Assembly (NCBI RefSeq): GCF_009689585.1
Contig: NZ_AP018694.1
Location: forward strand, 4,517,501-4,581,500
Origin: Aquipluma nitroreducens
GTDB lineage: Bacteria > Bacteroidota > Bacteroidia > Bacteroidales > Prolixibacteraceae
Reading direction: 5' to 3'
Length of the DNA: 64,000 nt
Every line of letters begins with the position of its first letter. The stretch's first letter is position 1. Of the stretch, positions 51,032 to 60,264 are shown piece by piece. Under the pieces are notes generated by a model, which was given only the letters and a program-made list of their open reading frames with translations, searched no databases and was not told the DNA's origin. Position numbers and translations under genes: made by a program.

Positions 51032-52576
51032 ATGAAAAAGTTAATGCTGTTATGTCTTGTGGTACTTACCACTTTTACCTTAAAGGCTCAGGTCAATGTG
51101 CTGGAAATTGATGCAGTTGGCGGAAAAACTCAAATCAATAAAAATATTTATGGTCAGTTTGCCGAACACCTCGGACGTTGTATTTACGACGGCATTTGGG
51201 TGGGCAAAGACTCGCCGATTCCAAATGTAAACGGTTACCGTAAAGATTTGCTTGAAGCCCTTCAGGCGTTGAAAGTACCGGTGCTACGTTGGCCGGGAGG
51301 TTGCTTTGCTGATACTTATCATTGGAAAAACGGCATTGGACCTTTGGCCGATCGCCCAAAAATCAAAAACGTATTCTGGGGTGGAACTGTTGAAGATAAC
51401 AGCTTTGGTACCAACGAATTCCTGAATTTGTGCGAAATGCTGGGTTGTGATCCATACATCTCTGCAAATGTTGGTTCGGGTACAGTTGGCGAAATGGTCG
51501 ATTGGATCGAATACATGACTTCGGATGATGATGTTCCGATGGTGCAGCTTCGTAAGAAGAATGGTCGCGAAAAACCATGGAATGTGAAATTTATTGGTAT
51601 TGGTAATGAGAGTTGGGGTTGTGGTGGTGATATGACTCCTGAATTTTATAGTGACCTGATGAGGCAGTATTCGAACTATGCAAAAATGTATGGTGGCGAT
51701 AAATTTCAGCGTATTGGCTGTGGCTCGAATGGAGGTGACTTTAACTGGACAAAAGTACTGATGGAAAAAGGCCGCAACAACATGGACGGTTTGTCGCTTC
51801 ATTATTATACCATTGCCGGCGAAGGTTGGAACAATAAGTCGGCAGCTACCGGCTTTGGCGAAGATCTTTATTTTTCAGGCCTGAAAAAAGCTTTATATAT
51901 GGACGAATTGGTGAGTAAACATTCAGCGATCATGGATCAGTACGACAAAGATAAACGTGTTGACTTGCTGGTTGACGAATGGGGAATCTGGACCGATGTT
52001 GAGCTCGGAACAAATCCCGGTCATTTATTTCAGCAAAACTCGATGCGCGATGCGTTAATTGCATCAAGCACTTTGGATATTATGAATAAACACAGCGACC
52101 GCGTTAAAATGGCTAATATTGCACAAGTTGTGAATGTGCTGCAAGCAATGATTCTGACCAAAGGCGATAAAATGATTTTGACGCCAACTTATCAGGTTTT
52201 CAAAATGTACAATGTTCATCAGGATGCAACTTTGCTTCCATCGAACTTGATTTGCGAACCGTACAAACTCGGTAATGATCAAATTCCTGCAATCAGCAGT
52301 TCTGCATCAGTTGATAAAAATGGTAAAATTCATGTGTCAATCAGCAACCTAAATCCTTCAAAAGAGATTAAATTGGAGATTAATCTTTCAGGAAAAGGTT
52401 TTGCTAAAATCAATTCTGGAACTATTTTGACAGCGGCAGCAGTCAATACGGTAAATACGTTTGAAAAGCCCGAAACAATAGTGCCAACAGCTTTTAAAAA
52501 TGCGAAGAAACTTACTGACAATAAGTTGGAAGTCAGCATTCCTGGAAAATCACTTGTCGTTTTGGAGCTTGAATAG
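51032..52576 (+). CDS. GH51 alpha-L-arabinofuranosidase
   Basis: A 514-aa secreted glycosidase with a signal peptide (MKKLMLLCLVVLTTFTLKAQ). GH51 motifs: GQFAEHLGRCIYDGIW, LRWPGGCFADTYHWKNGIG, the acid/base Glu in GIGNESWGCGG and the nucleophile Glu in LLVDEWGIWTD. The C-terminal part is the usual beta-sandwich (ISNLNPSKEIKLEINLSG). It releases arabinose from arabinan or arabinoxylan side chains. Monocistronic, with a strong terminator following. Confidence 0.93.
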   Translation: MKKLMLLCLVVLTTFTLKAQVNVLEIDAVGGKTQINKNIYGQFAEHLGRCIYDGIWVGKDSPIPNVNGYRKDLLEALQALKVPVLRWPGGCFADTYHWKNGIGPLADRPKIKNVFWGGTVEDNSFGTNEFLNLCEMLGCDPYISANVGSGTVGEMVDWIEYMTSDDDVPMVQLRKKNGREKPWNVKFIGIGNESWGCGGDMTPEFYSDLMRQYSNYAKMYGGDKFQRIGCGSNGGDFNWTKVLMEKGRNNMDGLSLHYYTIAGEGWNNKSAATGFGEDLYFSGLKKALYMDELVSKHSAIMDQYDKDKRVDLLVDEWGIWTDVELGTNPGHLFQQNSMRDALIASSTLDIMNKHSDRVKMANIAQVVNVLQAMILTKGDKMILTPTYQVFKMYNVHQDATLLPSNLICEPYKLGNDQIPAISSSASVDKNGKIHVSISNLNPSKEIKLEINLSGKGFAKINSGTILTAAAVNTVNTFEKPETIVPTAFKNAKKLTDNKLEVSIPGKSLVVLELE

Positions 52577-52608
52577 CGATTGTTAATTGTTATCGATAAC
52601 ATAAAGAG

Positions 52609-52640
52609 CAGCCGGGTTGATTCGTCAATCCGGCTGTTTT
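52609..52640 (+). terminator. Intrinsic terminator after the GH51 gene
   Basis: AGCCGGGTTGA (52609-52619) pairs with TCAATCCGGCT (52624-52634) around a TTCG tetraloop and is followed by GTTTTTG. A 14-bp perfect palindrome TGTTATCGATAACA (52587-52600) precedes it. Confidence 0.8.
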
Positions 52641-52727
52641 TGTTTGAACGGCAATCTTATTCTTCTGAATGATCATCATTTCGTTTTATCGGTTAATTTT
52701 GGAGCTTCGATTTTTACTATACCAGAT

Positions 52728-53834
52728 ATGGATTCAGAAAAGATAAGAATTGGCTTTTTAGGTGCCGGAGGAATTGCCCGGTCGCATGCCTTTGCCTTGA
52801 ATTCGCTGAAATATTTCTATTCAGCAGTTCCCGAAATTGAGTTGGAAGCGGTTTGTTCTGCCCGAAAAGAAAGCAGCAATTCATTTGCTGTCAAATTCGG
52901 ATTCAGAAAATCGCTAACCCTTGAAGAATTCAAATCCAATACAAAAATCAATACCGTTCTGATTCTTGGACCCAATAAGGTTCATTTTGCGCATTTGAAA
53001 CTGGCTTTGGAAATGCCTTCGGTTACCCGGATTTATTTGGAAAAACCTGTTTGTTCCAATCTGGAAGAAGAAATGGAAATGGCTCAACTGGCTGTTAATT
53101 CAGGAAAGCAAATTCAGGTTGGGTTTCAGTATTTGCAAACGGCGTCAGTAAGGGAAGCTTTAGATTTTTGGCACTCTGGGAAATTGGGGAATCCGATCCA
53201 TTTCGATTTAAAATATTACCATGGCGACTATTTGCAGAAATCGTATCGCGACAAACGGCAAACCCGCTTGACTCCGGCTCCAGATGGCGGAGCCATGGCC
53301 GATTTGGGATCGCACGGAATCAGTTTGCTGATGGCATTCCTGGGCGAAAATCTACAAATTACCAGTGCGGTTCAGGCCGGAAGGTTTGCCGATGTTCCCG
53401 ATGACTCTGATTTATTCAGTTTATTGTCATTGGTTCAGCCTGAAAATTTCGCTGCCGGAACGATGTCAGCCAGTCGCATCAGTTCAGGAACCGGAGATTT
53501 GGTTTCACTCGAAATTTATGCTGAAAAAGGAATGCTGCGTTATTCATCGCATTCGGTCGATTATTTCGAATATTATCTCGAAGAAACCGGGCAATGGACA
53601 CGCCACATTGTTGGCAGCAATTATACACCAATCACCAGTTTCCCGTCGGGGCATGTTCCGCCGGGTTGGTTACGATCGATGATTCATGCACATTATATTT
53701 TCCTTGGCGGAAACGATCCGAAAGCATTTATGCCTGATTTAAAGCATGGTTTAGCTGTTCAGCGCATAGTTCGGGAAACTGCCAAATATTTAAAAAATTA
53801 CAGGGATTTAATACAGGATAATGGAAAGAAGTAG
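52728..53834 (+). CDS. Gfo/Idh/MocA-family oxidoreductase
   Basis: A 368-aa NAD(P)-dependent sugar-type dehydrogenase. The ATG at 52728 is used because IRIGFLGAGGIARSHAF starts four residues later with the Rossmann GxGGxA loop; an in-frame upstream start only adds non-homologous sequence. EKP motif in YLEKPVCSN and the substrate-domain ADLGSHGISLL are present. It overlaps malQ by 14 bp, so the two are coupled. The substrate is not known, probably a sugar or inositol derivative. Confidence 0.88.
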   Translation: MDSEKIRIGFLGAGGIARSHAFALNSLKYFYSAVPEIELEAVCSARKESSNSFAVKFGFRKSLTLEEFKSNTKINTVLILGPNKVHFAHLKLALEMPSVTRIYLEKPVCSNLEEEMEMAQLAVNSGKQIQVGFQYLQTASVREALDFWHSGKLGNPIHFDLKYYHGDYLQKSYRDKRQTRLTPAPDGGAMADLGSHGISLLMAFLGENLQITSAVQAGRFADVPDDSDLFSLLSLVQPENFAAGTMSASRISSGTGDLVSLEIYAEKGMLRYSSHSVDYFEYYLEETGQWTRHIVGSNYTPITSFPSGHVPPGWLRSMIHAHYIFLGGNDPKAFMPDLKHGLAVQRIVRETAKYLKNYRDLIQDNGKK

Positions 53835-55296
53835 TGGCGTTCTGCTGCACATTAGTTCGCTTCCGGGCGAGGATGGTATTGGTAGTATGGGGAAAGATGC
53901 TTTCCAGTTTGTCGATTTTTTGGCACAAACCAAACAAAAGATCTGGCAGATTTTACCGCTCGGTCCGGTTGGATATGGAAATTCACCTTATCAATGTTAT
54001 TCAGCTTTTGCCGGAAACCCCATGTTTATTGATGTTCAGCAATTAGTCACTGATCGCCTGATTTCCAGAAAGTCAATTGCCGATCAAAACTTCAAGACTA
54101 AAACCGTTGAATTTGAGCGGGTAGGAGAGTGGAAGTCCGTTTTATTCAAGGAAGCTTTTGCTGGGTTTCAGAAGAATTTTGACCGCTATAAAGAAGAATA
54201 TCATACGTTTATGCAGCACAATTCGTGGTGGCTCGATGATTATGCTTTGTTTCGCTCGTTGAAAACGAAATACGGAGAAACCGTTTGGAATACATGGGCT
54301 AAAGAATTGGTTACTCGCGACAAGCAAGTTCTTCATGAGGCTTTCAAAGAGTTACATGCAGAAATTGATTTTCATCGTTTCCTCCAATTTGTCTTTTTCA
54401 GGCAATGGTTTAAACTGAAATCGTATGCCAATACGAAGGGAATCAGGATCATTGGCGATATTCCGCTCTACGTTTCGCTTGATAGCGCTGATGTTTGGGC
54501 CAATCAGGATATTTTTCTGCTCGACGGAGATTCCCAGCCGACACAGGTTGGAGGGGTTCCGCCCGATTATTTCAGCGAAACCGGCCAGTTGTGGGGAAAT
54601 CCGGTTTTCGACTGGGAACGGGTTGCCGAGCGCGATTTCGACTGGTGGCTGGCCCGAATCCATTTTAACCTCCGGATGTTTGATCAGGTTCGTGTTGATC
54701 ATTTTCGCGGATTGGAGTCGTTTTGGTCGATTTCGGCAGAGGAAGAAACTGCTGTCATCGGAGAATGGTTACCTGCAAAAGGACATGAATTGTTTCGGAA
54801 GCTGAAAGAACAGTTGGGTACCCTAAATATTATTGCAGAAGACCTTGGTTTGATAACTCCTGAAGTGGAAAAGCTGCGTGATGATTTTGGTTTACCTGGT
54901 ATGAAGGTTCTACAGTTTGCTTTTGGATCGAATGCTTCAAATGCAAATTTGCCACACAATTATACGGCTAATTTTCTGGTTTACACCGGCACGCACGACA
55001 ATGACACTTCGTTGGGCTGGTTTAACTCAATTGATAAAAAGGAACGGAAATTTCTCCATAAGTACATTTCAGGAAGCGGAAAACAGTTTGTCCGGAACTT
55101 TATGGAACAGGCCTGGGCATCGGCTGCACATACTGCTATTGCACCTATGCAAGATGTTTTAGGGCTCGATACTGATGCCCGAATGAATACGCCAGGAGTT
55201 GCTGCTGATAACTGGGATTGGCGGTTTACCTGGCCTCAGGTTCGTTCAAACCACAAGCGGTTTCTGAAGCTGATAACCGAGAAATATAATAGGTAG
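53821..55296 (+). CDS. malQ: 4-alpha-glucanotransferase
   Basis: A 491-aa GH77 enzyme that transfers alpha-1,4-glucan chains in maltodextrin and glycogen metabolism. Motifs: ERSSGVLLHISSLPG, WQILPLGPVGYGNSPYQCYS, IIGDIPLYVSLDSADVW, nucleophile Asp in VRVDHFRGLESFW, acid/base region AEDLGLITPEV, and GTHDNDTSLGW. It lacks the N-terminal extension of plant-type or long DPE2 forms. It overlaps the oxidoreductase gene upstream by 14 bp. Confidence 0.95.
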   Translation: MERSSGVLLHISSLPGEDGIGSMGKDAFQFVDFLAQTKQKIWQILPLGPVGYGNSPYQCYSAFAGNPMFIDVQQLVTDRLISRKSIADQNFKTKTVEFERVGEWKSVLFKEAFAGFQKNFDRYKEEYHTFMQHNSWWLDDYALFRSLKTKYGETVWNTWAKELVTRDKQVLHEAFKELHAEIDFHRFLQFVFFRQWFKLKSYANTKGIRIIGDIPLYVSLDSADVWANQDIFLLDGDSQPTQVGGVPPDYFSETGQLWGNPVFDWERVAERDFDWWLARIHFNLRMFDQVRVDHFRGLESFWSISAEEETAVIGEWLPAKGHELFRKLKEQLGTLNIIAEDLGLITPEVEKLRDDFGLPGMKVLQFAFGSNASNANLPHNYTANFLVYTGTHDNDTSLGWFNSIDKKERKFLHKYISGSGKQFVRNFMEQAWASAAHTAIAPMQDVLGLDTDARMNTPGVAADNWDWRFTWPQVRSNHKRFLKLITEKYNR

Positions 55297-55300
55297 CATC

Positions 55301-55336
55301 AAGGGATTCCATCTTTTTTAGAGAGATGGAATCCTT
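55301..55336. terminator. Bidirectional terminator between malQ and the hydrolase
   Basis: AAGGGATTCCATCT and AGATGGAATCCTT pair around a loop that contains the minus-strand stop codon of the next gene. T-rich on one arm side and A-rich on the other, it can serve both converging genes. Confidence 0.65.
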
Positions 55337-56157
55337 ATGAATCTCCAAATCGTTTCCATGAAAAGTTGAGGCTGTTCGGCATGTAGCCAATGCCCGGCAT
55401 CCGGAATTTGTACGATTTCGGCTTCAGGATAAATACGCCGGATTGAAGCATAATCTTCAGGAAGAATATAATTTGAATTGGCTCCTTTAATAAAGAGTAC
55501 AGGGTAATTGTTTATTGGAAGCCGATCGTCGAACCAATGTGCATTTACGCCCTTGATAATTTCGTCGAGATTATCGTACAAAACCGGCACATTCAACCGC
55601 CATTCGTATAGCTGGTTCTCTTTATTCCGGTGCACATTTTTCAGAAGAAATTGAACAATCTGGGTGCTGTCAATTCGCTCATTCAGAAAATCTTCAACTT
55701 GTTTCCGTGAGTCAATTTTACCGAAATCAAGTTCGAGCATTGCCCGTAAGATGTTGTTGTGTAAATAGTACTGGCTTTCGTCGTTCAGTAAAAAATAATC
55801 TTTAGGTGCAATATCCACAACAATCAGCTTTTCAATGCGTTCAGGATAATCGGCAGCAAAGCACATGGCTGTTTTTCCGCCCATGCTGTGTCCCATTAAA
55901 ATGGCTTTCTCAATTTTTTGCTGATCGAAGAATTCGGCCAGATCGTTTTTCATCGCTTCGTAGCTATGTTCTTCCGAATTTGGAGAACGACCATGATTGC
56001 GCTGATCGATCATATAAACCTTGTAGTTTGTTGATAGCTTTTTGCCGACAGTCAGCCAATTATCCGACGATCCGTAGAGTCCGTGTACAATTACAATCGG
56101 AAACCCTTCGCCTTCTTCTCTGAAAAAAAGATTCATTTCAGTGGTTATTACAAACAA
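55318..56157 (-). CDS. Alpha/beta-fold hydrolase (YbfF-like esterase)
   Basis: A 279-aa hydrolase. The nucleophile elbow is [10 protein letters not shown], the oxyanion/N-terminal motif [11 protein letters not shown], the acidic motif in [11 protein letters not shown], and the catalytic His in [12 protein letters not shown]. This is the YbfF/acyl-CoA-esterase group. The true substrate is unknown. It overlaps pdxJ by 10 bp, so the two are probably co-transcribed from the pdxJ side. Confidence 0.85.
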   Translation of the reverse strand: MFVITTEMNLFFREEGEGFPIVIVHGLYGSSDNWLTVGKKLSTNYKVYMIDQRNHGRSPNSEEHSYEAMKNDLAEFFDQQKIEKAILMGHSMGGKTAMCFAADYPERIEKLIVVDIAPKDYFLLNDESQYYLHNNILRAMLELDFGKIDSRKQVEDFLNERIDSTQIVQFLLKNVHRNKENQLYEWRLNVPVLYDNLDEIIKGVNAHWFDDRLPINNYPVLFIKGANSNYILPEDYASIRRIYPEAEIVQIPDAGHWLHAEQPQLFMETIWRFIRIPSL

Positions 56158-56858
56158 GAGAGGTAATCCTGGATTGTGCTTCTCAAACCCATGTAAAGTG
56201 CATCGGCGATGAGTGCGTGACCGATGGAAACTTCGTCAAGAAAAGGAACATGATCGTGGAAGAAGCGAAGATTTTTTAGGCTTAAATCGTGTCCGGCATT
56301 GATTCCCAATCCAAGTTTGTGAGCCAGATTTGCTGCTTCTTTAAACGGGGCAACAGCGCTGATTGGATCGACTGGATACATTGTTGCGAAAGGCTCTGTG
56401 TATAATTCAATGCGGTTGGTGCCTGTTTCTTTCGCTCCTTCTATTGCAGATAAATCGGGATCAACAAAAATAGAAGTCCGGATTCCGGCTTCTTTGAAAC
56501 GGGCGATAACTTCTTTCAGGAAATCCATGTGTTTGATGGTATCCCAACCGTGATCGGATGTTAATTGGTCGTGCGAGTCGGGAACAAGGGTCACCTGATG
56601 CGCTTTTACATCGATTACCATCTGGATAAAATCTTCACTGGGATAGCCTTCAATGTTAAATTCAGTAGTGATAATTGGTCTAATATCAAATACATCCTGA
56701 CGACGAATGTGTCTTTCGTCAGGTCTTGGATGAACTGTAATTCCCTGAGCACCAAATTTTTGACAGTTGATAGCCGCATCTAAAACGCTTGGGGTATTTC
56801 CTCCACGCGAATTTCGTAATGTTGCTATTTTGTTTATATTTACACTTAGTCTGGTCAT
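56148..56858 (-). CDS. pdxJ: Pyridoxine 5'-phosphate synthase
   Basis: A 236-aa TIM-barrel enzyme that joins 1-deoxyxylulose-5-phosphate and 3-amino-1-hydroxyacetone-1-phosphate to make pyridoxine phosphate. Motifs: [49 protein letters not shown], and [14 protein letters not shown]. Size matches the family. PLP is the cofactor of CysK and MetY in this window. It is first in a two-gene minus-strand unit. Confidence 0.96.
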   Translation of the reverse strand: MTRLSVNINKIATLRNSRGGNTPSVLDAAINCQKFGAQGITVHPRPDERHIRRQDVFDIRPIITTEFNIEGYPSEDFIQMVIDVKAHQVTLVPDSHDQLTSDHGWDTIKHMDFLKEVIARFKEAGIRTSIFVDPDLSAIEGAKETGTNRIELYTEPFATMYPVDPISAVAPFKEAANLAHKLGLGINAGHDLSLKNLRFFHDHVPFLDEVSIGHALIADALYMGLRSTIQDYLSCL

Positions 56859-56924
56859 ATCCGAATTTTATGAGCGCAATTTACGATTAAGATTTGATTC
56901 AGGCCATATTGAAAACTTAAAAAA

Positions 56925-57590
56925 ATGATCGCACAAAACCTGCTTTCTGAAGTTGTTCCTCCTTTGCGTCTGACTGATAATGGTCAGAAGGCTTTGAATT
57001 GGATGGAAATTTTCAGGATTTCGCATCTGCCGGTTGTCGATGGGAAGCGTTTGGTTGGATTGATATCGGATAAAATTATTTATGACCTGAATATTATAGA
57101 CAAGCCCGTTGGTGAATATTCAGATCATTTGCTTTCGCCTCACATCCATACAAATCAACATATCTACGAAGTTTTTAATGCCATTTCAGTTCTCAAATTA
57201 AGTGCTGTTCCGGTGCTCGATTTGTACGATCAATATTGTGGTGTAATAACTGTTTTTGATTTGGCTCAAAAATTTGCTGAACTGGTTGCGGTTCAAGAGC
57301 CGGGAGGAGTAATTGTGCTTGAATTAAATTCGATTGATTATTCACTATCGCAAATTGCTCAGATTGTTGAAGGCAATGATGCGAAGATTTTGAGCTTTTA
57401 CATTTCTCCTGAAGTTGAATCGAAACGAATGACAGTAACTTTGAAGATAAATGTGGTTGATTTGTCAGCAATTATTCAAACCTTTGTTCGTTACGATTAT
57501 AACATTATCGCGGTTTATATGGATGATTCTGTAATTAATGAAATGTATGACGATCGCCTTGATCAGTTGTTTCGGTTTATGAATATTTAA
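56925..57590 (+). CDS. CBS-domain protein with C-terminal ACT-like part
   Basis: A 221-aa protein with two CBS domains (RLTDNGQKALNWMEIFRISH, then HTNQHIYEVFNAISVLKLSA) and a C-terminal part (GVIVLELNSIDYSLSQIAQI) similar to ACT-like modules. Such proteins bind adenine nucleotides and regulate partners. It lies 22 bp before nadK, so its regulatory target may be linked to that gene or to the cell envelope genes following. Function otherwise unknown. Confidence 0.8.
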   Translation: MIAQNLLSEVVPPLRLTDNGQKALNWMEIFRISHLPVVDGKRLVGLISDKIIYDLNIIDKPVGEYSDHLLSPHIHTNQHIYEVFNAISVLKLSAVPVLDLYDQYCGVITVFDLAQKFAELVAVQEPGGVIVLELNSIDYSLSQIAQIVEGNDAKILSFYISPEVESKRMTVTLKINVVDLSAIIQTFVRYDYNIIAVYMDDSVINEMYDDRLDQLFRFMNI

Positions 57591-57612
57591 TTTTCGTTTC
57601 AAAGTTCCATTC

Positions 57613-58494
57613 ATGAAGATAGCACTATACGGACAGACAGTTAATCCTGAATTTTTTGAGGAATTGTTGGGACTATTCTTTTTGTTGAAAGAAAAGCAGA
57701 TTGAAAGTTTTATTTATCGGCCATTTCTGGAATACTTACACATGGACTGTGGAATTTATCCTGAAGTTACTGGCCAGTTTGATGATAGCAACGATTTACC
57801 TGACGATATTAGTTATATGTTCAGTTTGGGTGGCGACGGTACATTTTTGAAATCTTTTTTGGTCGCTAAAAACGGTTCAATACCGTTGGTGGGTATTAAT
57901 TCCGGCAGATTGGGTTTCCTTTCTGATATTTCAAGAGATGAGATTGATAGCGCGGTGAGTGATATATTGGCAGGAGATATTTTAATTGATGAACGCACCG
58001 TACTTGAACTGGAAATTGTATCCAACAAACAGTCTGTTTTTCAATATGCCTTGAACGAAATAGCAGTTACCAAGCTCGATTCTTCATCGATGATCAATAT
58101 TCATACCTACATGAATGACGAATTCTTGAATACGTATTGGGCTGATGGACTAATTATTGCTACGCCAACAGGTTCCACGGCTTATTCATTGAGTGTAGGT
58201 GGTCCTATTCTGACACCAGATTCTGAGAATTTTGTGATAAGCCCAATTGCTCCGCATAATTTAACCGTCAGGCCAATGGTTGTTCCCGATCACCATTCCA
58301 TCACTTTAAAGGTTGAAGGTCGTGGCCTTCATTTTCTTGCATCGATTGACTCCAAGTCAGAACCTATATATTTTACCGAATCTCTTCTAATTCGGAAGGC
58401 TCCCTTTAAAGTCAAGACTATCAGACTCAAGGATCACAGCTTCTTCTCAACGCTTCGTAATAAGCTCATGTGGGGCGTGGATAAACGGAATTGA
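57613..58494 (+). CDS. nadK: NAD kinase
   Basis: A 293-aa ATP-NAD kinase that makes NADP. Motifs: the Gly-rich LGGDGTFLKS, VGINSGRLGFLSD, NEIAVTKLDSSSMI, GLIIATPTGSTAYSLSVGGP and ISPIAPHNLTVRP. Size and order match bacterial NadK. Starts 22 bp after the CBS gene. Confidence 0.96.
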   Translation: MKIALYGQTVNPEFFEELLGLFFLLKEKQIESFIYRPFLEYLHMDCGIYPEVTGQFDDSNDLPDDISYMFSLGGDGTFLKSFLVAKNGSIPLVGINSGRLGFLSDISRDEIDSAVSDILAGDILIDERTVLELEIVSNKQSVFQYALNEIAVTKLDSSSMINIHTYMNDEFLNTYWADGLIIATPTGSTAYSLSVGGPILTPDSENFVISPIAPHNLTVRPMVVPDHHSITLKVEGRGLHFLASIDSKSEPIYFTESLLIRKAPFKVKTIRLKDHSFFSTLRNKLMWGVDKRN

Positions 58495-58669
58495 TTTCTG
58501 CTCAACTTAACAATTTTTAATCTTTATTTGGGTTTTATAATATGCATCAGGCATGGATATATCAGAATTGTATTACTTTTGTAGCACTTGGAAGGTGTTA
58601 TGTTCAGAGTCTAAATGATAGTGCCTGAATGATTTATAGAGTGGAAACCCCTTTCAAAAATGTATTTCG

Positions 58670-59437
58670 ATGAAGCAATTATTTGTAATTTTTCTTATAG
58701 GATTTCTGGCAATTAAGGCACTTGCGCAACCAAGTGTTGATATCGGTGTTTTCGGAGGAGGAGGTACCTATTTGGGTGACATGACAAAGGTTGATTTCCA
58801 GAAATCCATTAATCCAGCATATGGCGGTTTTGTCAGATACAATTTTAATCCGAGGTACGCATTACGGTTTAATGTAATTAATGGAACGATTGGAGCCGAA
58901 GGCGAATATGATTATCAGCTTTATAATCCTGATCCAACAGATCTTTTTTGGAGTTTTAGCAAGAATGTACTTGATATTTCATTGAACTTTGAATGGAATT
59001 ACCTTAAATATATTGTTGGCGATAAAGAAACTCCCTGGTCGACCTTTATTTATGGTGGAATTGGAATACAGACATTTAAATACAGCATTCAAACCGTTAA
59101 TGGGATCAATGATGGTTCAGAATTAGCTCCAACCATCCCGTTTGGCCTTGGTGTCAAATATAATCTAAGCAAAAGATGGGGAATTGGATTCGAAGGCGGT
59201 TTGCGAAAATCGCTCTCAGACAAGTTAGATAATCTGGATGATCCACTGAATTATGTTAATGCAGACAATATTCAAATTAAATATACCGATCAGCTTCATA
59301 ACAATGACTGGACAGCATATATGGGTATTCATCTGGTCTATAAATTAATTTACGGAAATCAGAATTGGGAATTGAGGACCGTAAAAGAACGTAACATGAT
59401 AGATTGGGGAATTAAGAATAAAAATAGAAGGGAGTAA
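58670..59437 (+). CDS. DUF6089-like outer-membrane beta-barrel protein
   Basis: A 255-aa protein with a signal peptide (ends about IKALAQ) and a beta-barrel pattern (VDIGVFGGGGTYLGDMTKVD, STFIYGGIGIQTFKYSIQT, WGIGFEGGLRKSLSDKLDNL). This resembles the DUF6089 family often found before uppS and bamA in Bacteroidota. The role in the envelope is unknown. 175 bp upstream of its start has no gene. Confidence 0.8.
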   Translation: MKQLFVIFLIGFLAIKALAQPSVDIGVFGGGGTYLGDMTKVDFQKSINPAYGGFVRYNFNPRYALRFNVINGTIGAEGEYDYQLYNPDPTDLFWSFSKNVLDISLNFEWNYLKYIVGDKETPWSTFIYGGIGIQTFKYSIQTVNGINDGSELAPTIPFGLGVKYNLSKRWGIGFEGGLRKSLSDKLDNLDDPLNYVNADNIQIKYTDQLHNNDWTAYMGIHLVYKLIYGNQNWELRTVKERNMIDWGIKNKNRRE

Positions 59438-59502
59438 ACCAATTATTTTAGAGTATTTTTGGCTCCGGAAAAATTTGGATGAGATTGTTTAAACGATAGG
59501 AA

Positions 59503-60246
59503 ATGTCATTTAAAGATAAACTGATAAAGGATAAAGTACCAAAACATGTTGCCATCATTATGGATGGAAACGGTCGTTGGGCTGCTCAATTTGGCAATGA
59601 ACGAACCTTCGGCCACGAACACGGTGTTGATGCAGTGCGTTCAGTTGTTGAAGGTGCCGGAGAAATAGGCGTTGAATATTTAACACTATATGCTTTCTCT
59701 ACCGAGAATTGGTCTCGTCCAAAAGAGGAAGTTGATGCTTTGATGGGATTATTTGTTCAGGCGATTTCTGAAGAAACCGATGAATTATTGAAAAATAATG
59801 TTCGACTTCGTGCCATTGGCGACATTTCCAGTTTGCCTATAAATGTTCAGGAAAAATTTTTGTGGTCGATAGATAAATTGAAATCTTGCACTGGTTTAAC
59901 TCTTGTAATTGCAATCAGTTATAGTTCGAAATGGGAAATCATTGAGGCGGTCAGGCAAATCGCAGAACAAGTAAAACTTGGGAAAATTCAACCTTCAGAA
60001 ATCGATAATAGCCTCATGGAATGCTATCTTAATACTTCTGAAATGCCCGATCCTGAATTATTAATTCGAACAAGCGGCGAATGCAGAATAAGCAATTTCT
60101 TATTGTGGCAAATTGCATACAGCGAATTATATTTTACGCCTAAATTATGGCCCGATTTTCGAAAAGAAGATTTATTTGAAGCCATTTTTGATTTTCAGAA
60201 TAGAGAAAGACGGTTTGGTAAAACGGGCCAACAACTTATAAGTTAA
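59503..60246 (+). CDS. uppS: Isoprenyl transferase (UPP synthase)
   Basis: A 247-aa cis-prenyltransferase making undecaprenyl diphosphate for peptidoglycan and other wall carriers. Motifs: VAIIMDGNGRWA, GHEHGVDAVRSVVE, LTLYAFSTENWSRP, and RTSGECRISNFLLWQIAYSE. It lies 18 bp before bamA, a conserved arrangement in this phylum. Confidence 0.95.
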   Translation: MSFKDKLIKDKVPKHVAIIMDGNGRWAAQFGNERTFGHEHGVDAVRSVVEGAGEIGVEYLTLYAFSTENWSRPKEEVDALMGLFVQAISEETDELLKNNVRLRAIGDISSLPINVQEKFLWSIDKLKSCTGLTLVIAISYSSKWEIIEAVRQIAEQVKLGKIQPSEIDNSLMECYLNTSEMPDPELLIRTSGECRISNFLLWQIAYSELYFTPKLWPDFRKEDLFEAIFDFQNRERRFGKTGQQLIS

Positions 60247-60264
60247 TATCAATAACGAAATAGA

